DNA from: Candidatus Latescibacterota bacterium
GTDB taxonomy: Bacteria; Latescibacterota; Latescibacteria; Latescibacterales; Latescibacteraceae
Assembly: GCA_018656855.1 (NCBI GenBank)
Contig: JABHYP010000405.1
Span: 1 to 6,588 of the forward strand
Direction: 5' to 3'
DNA: 6,588 bases
The notes under the pieces are model-generated. The model was given only the letters and a program-made list of their open reading frames with translations. It ran no database searches and was not told the DNA's origin. This document shows positions 5,736 through 6,588 of the stretch, piece after piece. Positions within the stretch are counted from its first letter, which is position 1. Every line of letters begins with the position of its first letter. A program made the translations under genes and the position numbers.

Positions 5736-5895
5736 TCAATCAGAGACAATTTTATTTACAGTTATCTCACTTAATGCTTTCAAATGATCATAAAATTGTG
5801 TATAATTGCTCTTTAAATTTAATAAGTTCTTCTATCGCATCATCATTTGAAGGTATCAATGAATGAAAGATTGGAGAAAGCACAAAATATTTCAT
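5736..5895 (-). pseudogene. Possible frameshifted remnant of a small gene
   Basis: On the minus strand an ATG at 5893-5895 opens 35 codons (5788-5895), with a protein-like end PSNDDAIEELIKFKEQLY. In the next frame, from 5798 to the stop at 5736-5738, the text continues as FYDHLKALSEITVNKIVSD. One base added or lost near 5798-5800 would join the two into about 53 residues. A hairpin with a short T run follows 17 bases beyond the stop. I do not recognise the family. The 5' end overlaps the start of the FKBP gene on the other strand and has no ribosome site, so it may be a decayed gene or a chance frame in AT-rich DNA. Confidence 0.25.
5778..5806 (+). promoter_or_regulatory. Promoter candidate of the FKBP lipoprotein gene
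   Basis: A perfect TATAAT (5801-5806) has TTTCAA (5778-5783, three of six) 17 bases upstream. Transcription would start near 5813, with a leader of about 95 bases before the lipoprotein ATG. The -10 box is exact and the -35 is weak, and the region is AT-rich, so this is a moderate call. Confidence 0.4.
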
Positions 5896-5907
5896 GAAAG
5901 GATCATT

Positions 5908-6588
5908 ATGAAAAACACACAACTTAAAATCATTTTCGTTTCCATTCTCATTTTTGTTATGGCATCTCTGACTGGGTGCAATGGAAAAAATGAAAGTACT
6001 GTAGAGAAAGCTGGAGACAGTAGTGAAACTGCCGTAAGTGAAGTAAAGAGTGAAAGAAGTGGAGCGGAATTAGCGGAAGAAGCGGAAAAAGTCAGTTATA
6101 TTTACGGTTACCAGGTCGGACAGAATGTGAAGATGATGAAAGACCTGGACTTCGAGTTAAATCTTGAAGCATTCACACGCGGAATTGAAGATATGGTTAA
6201 TGACAATCCTCTTGAGCTTGATGAAAACGAAATGGCACAGGTCATGCAGAAATTTCAGACAGATATGAATACCAAACAACAGGCAAAAATGGAAAAGGAT
6301 AAGGTTATAAACCTCAGTGCAGCAGAAACTTTTATTGCCCAGAACAAAAAAAAGAAGGGTGTTGAAACCCTGTCCGCCGGCATTCAGTACGAGGTATTAA
6401 ATGAAGGTTCCGGTCCAACACCGAAGGCTACTGACAAGGTCAAAGTACATTACCGTGGGACATTGATAGACGGCACTGAATTTGACAGTTCATATACACG
6501 CAATGAGCCTTTTGAATTCACTGTCAATACAGGCGTTATTCGCGGCTGGACAGAGGCAGTGCAGCACATGAAAGTAGGTTCGAAGTGG
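5908..6588 (+). CDS. FKBP-type peptidyl-prolyl isomerase lipoprotein (Mip/FkpA-like), C-terminus cut
   Basis: 227 codons are present and the gene runs off the right edge. It encodes a peptidyl-prolyl cis-trans isomerase that helps fold proteins outside the cytoplasm. Residues 1-24 are a lipoprotein signal peptide with lipobox LTGC (Cys24), followed by an acidic, Ser-rich linker to about residue 58. An FKBP N-terminal dimerisation domain (about 60-150; VSYIYGYQVG, AFTRGIEDM) follows, with a long charged helix. The FKBP catalytic domain starts near 158, with VHYRGTLIDGTEFDSS (180-195) and VIRGW (210-214). Residues matching the FKBP12 pocket are visible: Tyr182, Phe192, Asp193, Val210, Ile211 and Trp214. 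Roughly the last 20 to 30 residues are missing. AAAGGA (5897-5902) lies five bases before the ATG. An in-frame ATG at 5863 is possible but would give an overlong n-region. Confidence 0.93.
   Translation, partial: MKNTQLKIIFVSILIFVMASLTGCNGKNESTVEKAGDSSETAVSEVKSERSGAELAEEAEKVSYIYGYQVGQNVKMMKDLDFELNLEAFTRGIEDMVNDNPLELDENEMAQVMQKFQTDMNTKQQAKMEKDKVINLSAAETFIAQNKKKKGVETLSAGIQYEVLNEGSGPTPKATDKVKVHYRGTLIDGTEFDSSYTRNEPFEFTVNTGVIRGWTEAVQHMKVGSKW

Overview
The window looks like ordinary chromosomal DNA from a free-living, probably Gram-negative bacterium. Four things suggest this: Shine-Dalgarno sites in front of most genes, an Mip/FkpA-like lipoprotein with a canonical lipobox, a secreted porin-like protein, and a tRNA-Cys with an encoded CCA end. 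The lineage cannot be fixed from sequence alone. The porin-like style 'SRFVWRGD..TDDPVF' together with a TIM-barrel sugar isomerase would fit an FCB-group or Latescibacterota-like genome, but this is an impression and not evidence.

Left part, all on the minus strand. A porin-like gene runs off the left edge, and no normal start codon can be found for it. Upstream of it lies a complete xylose-isomerase-like TIM-barrel gene (361-1254) with its own good ribosome site and a near-consensus promoter around 1358-1386. An inverted repeat overlaps the predicted transcription start of that promoter. The gene-free stretch 1255-1775 is not empty. It holds this promoter and inverted repeat, a long imperfect inverted repeat (1425-1547), a REP/MITE-like palindromic element with 11-bp perfect ends (1582-1664), and a terminator hairpin (1726-1757). 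The hairpin closes a small unit made of a promoter (1874-1902) and tRNA-Cys(GCA) (1776-1850).

Centre. A two-gene minus-strand operon encodes an MJ0936/YfcE-type metallophosphoesterase and then the full-length excision-repair nuclease UvrC. Only 2 bases separate the stop of the first gene from the start of the second. Divergent from it is a cytoplasmic protein built almost wholly of about nine TPR repeats (4500-5507).

Right part. The stretch 5508-5907 contains a pyrimidine-rich tract, a strong hairpin (5689-5719) that resembles a dispersed palindromic repeat, a possible eroded minus-strand gene (5736-5895), and a TATAAT promoter. That promoter precedes an FKBP-type peptidyl-prolyl isomerase lipoprotein cut off by the right edge.

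The protein genes belong to known families, and the neighbouring genes do not form an obvious pathway beyond the yfcE-like/uvrC pair. I see no CRISPR array, transposase, toxin-antitoxin pair or new multi-gene system. The points most worth a second look are the start-less porin-like gene, the two palindromic elements side by side, and the possible frameshifted remnant before the FKBP gene.
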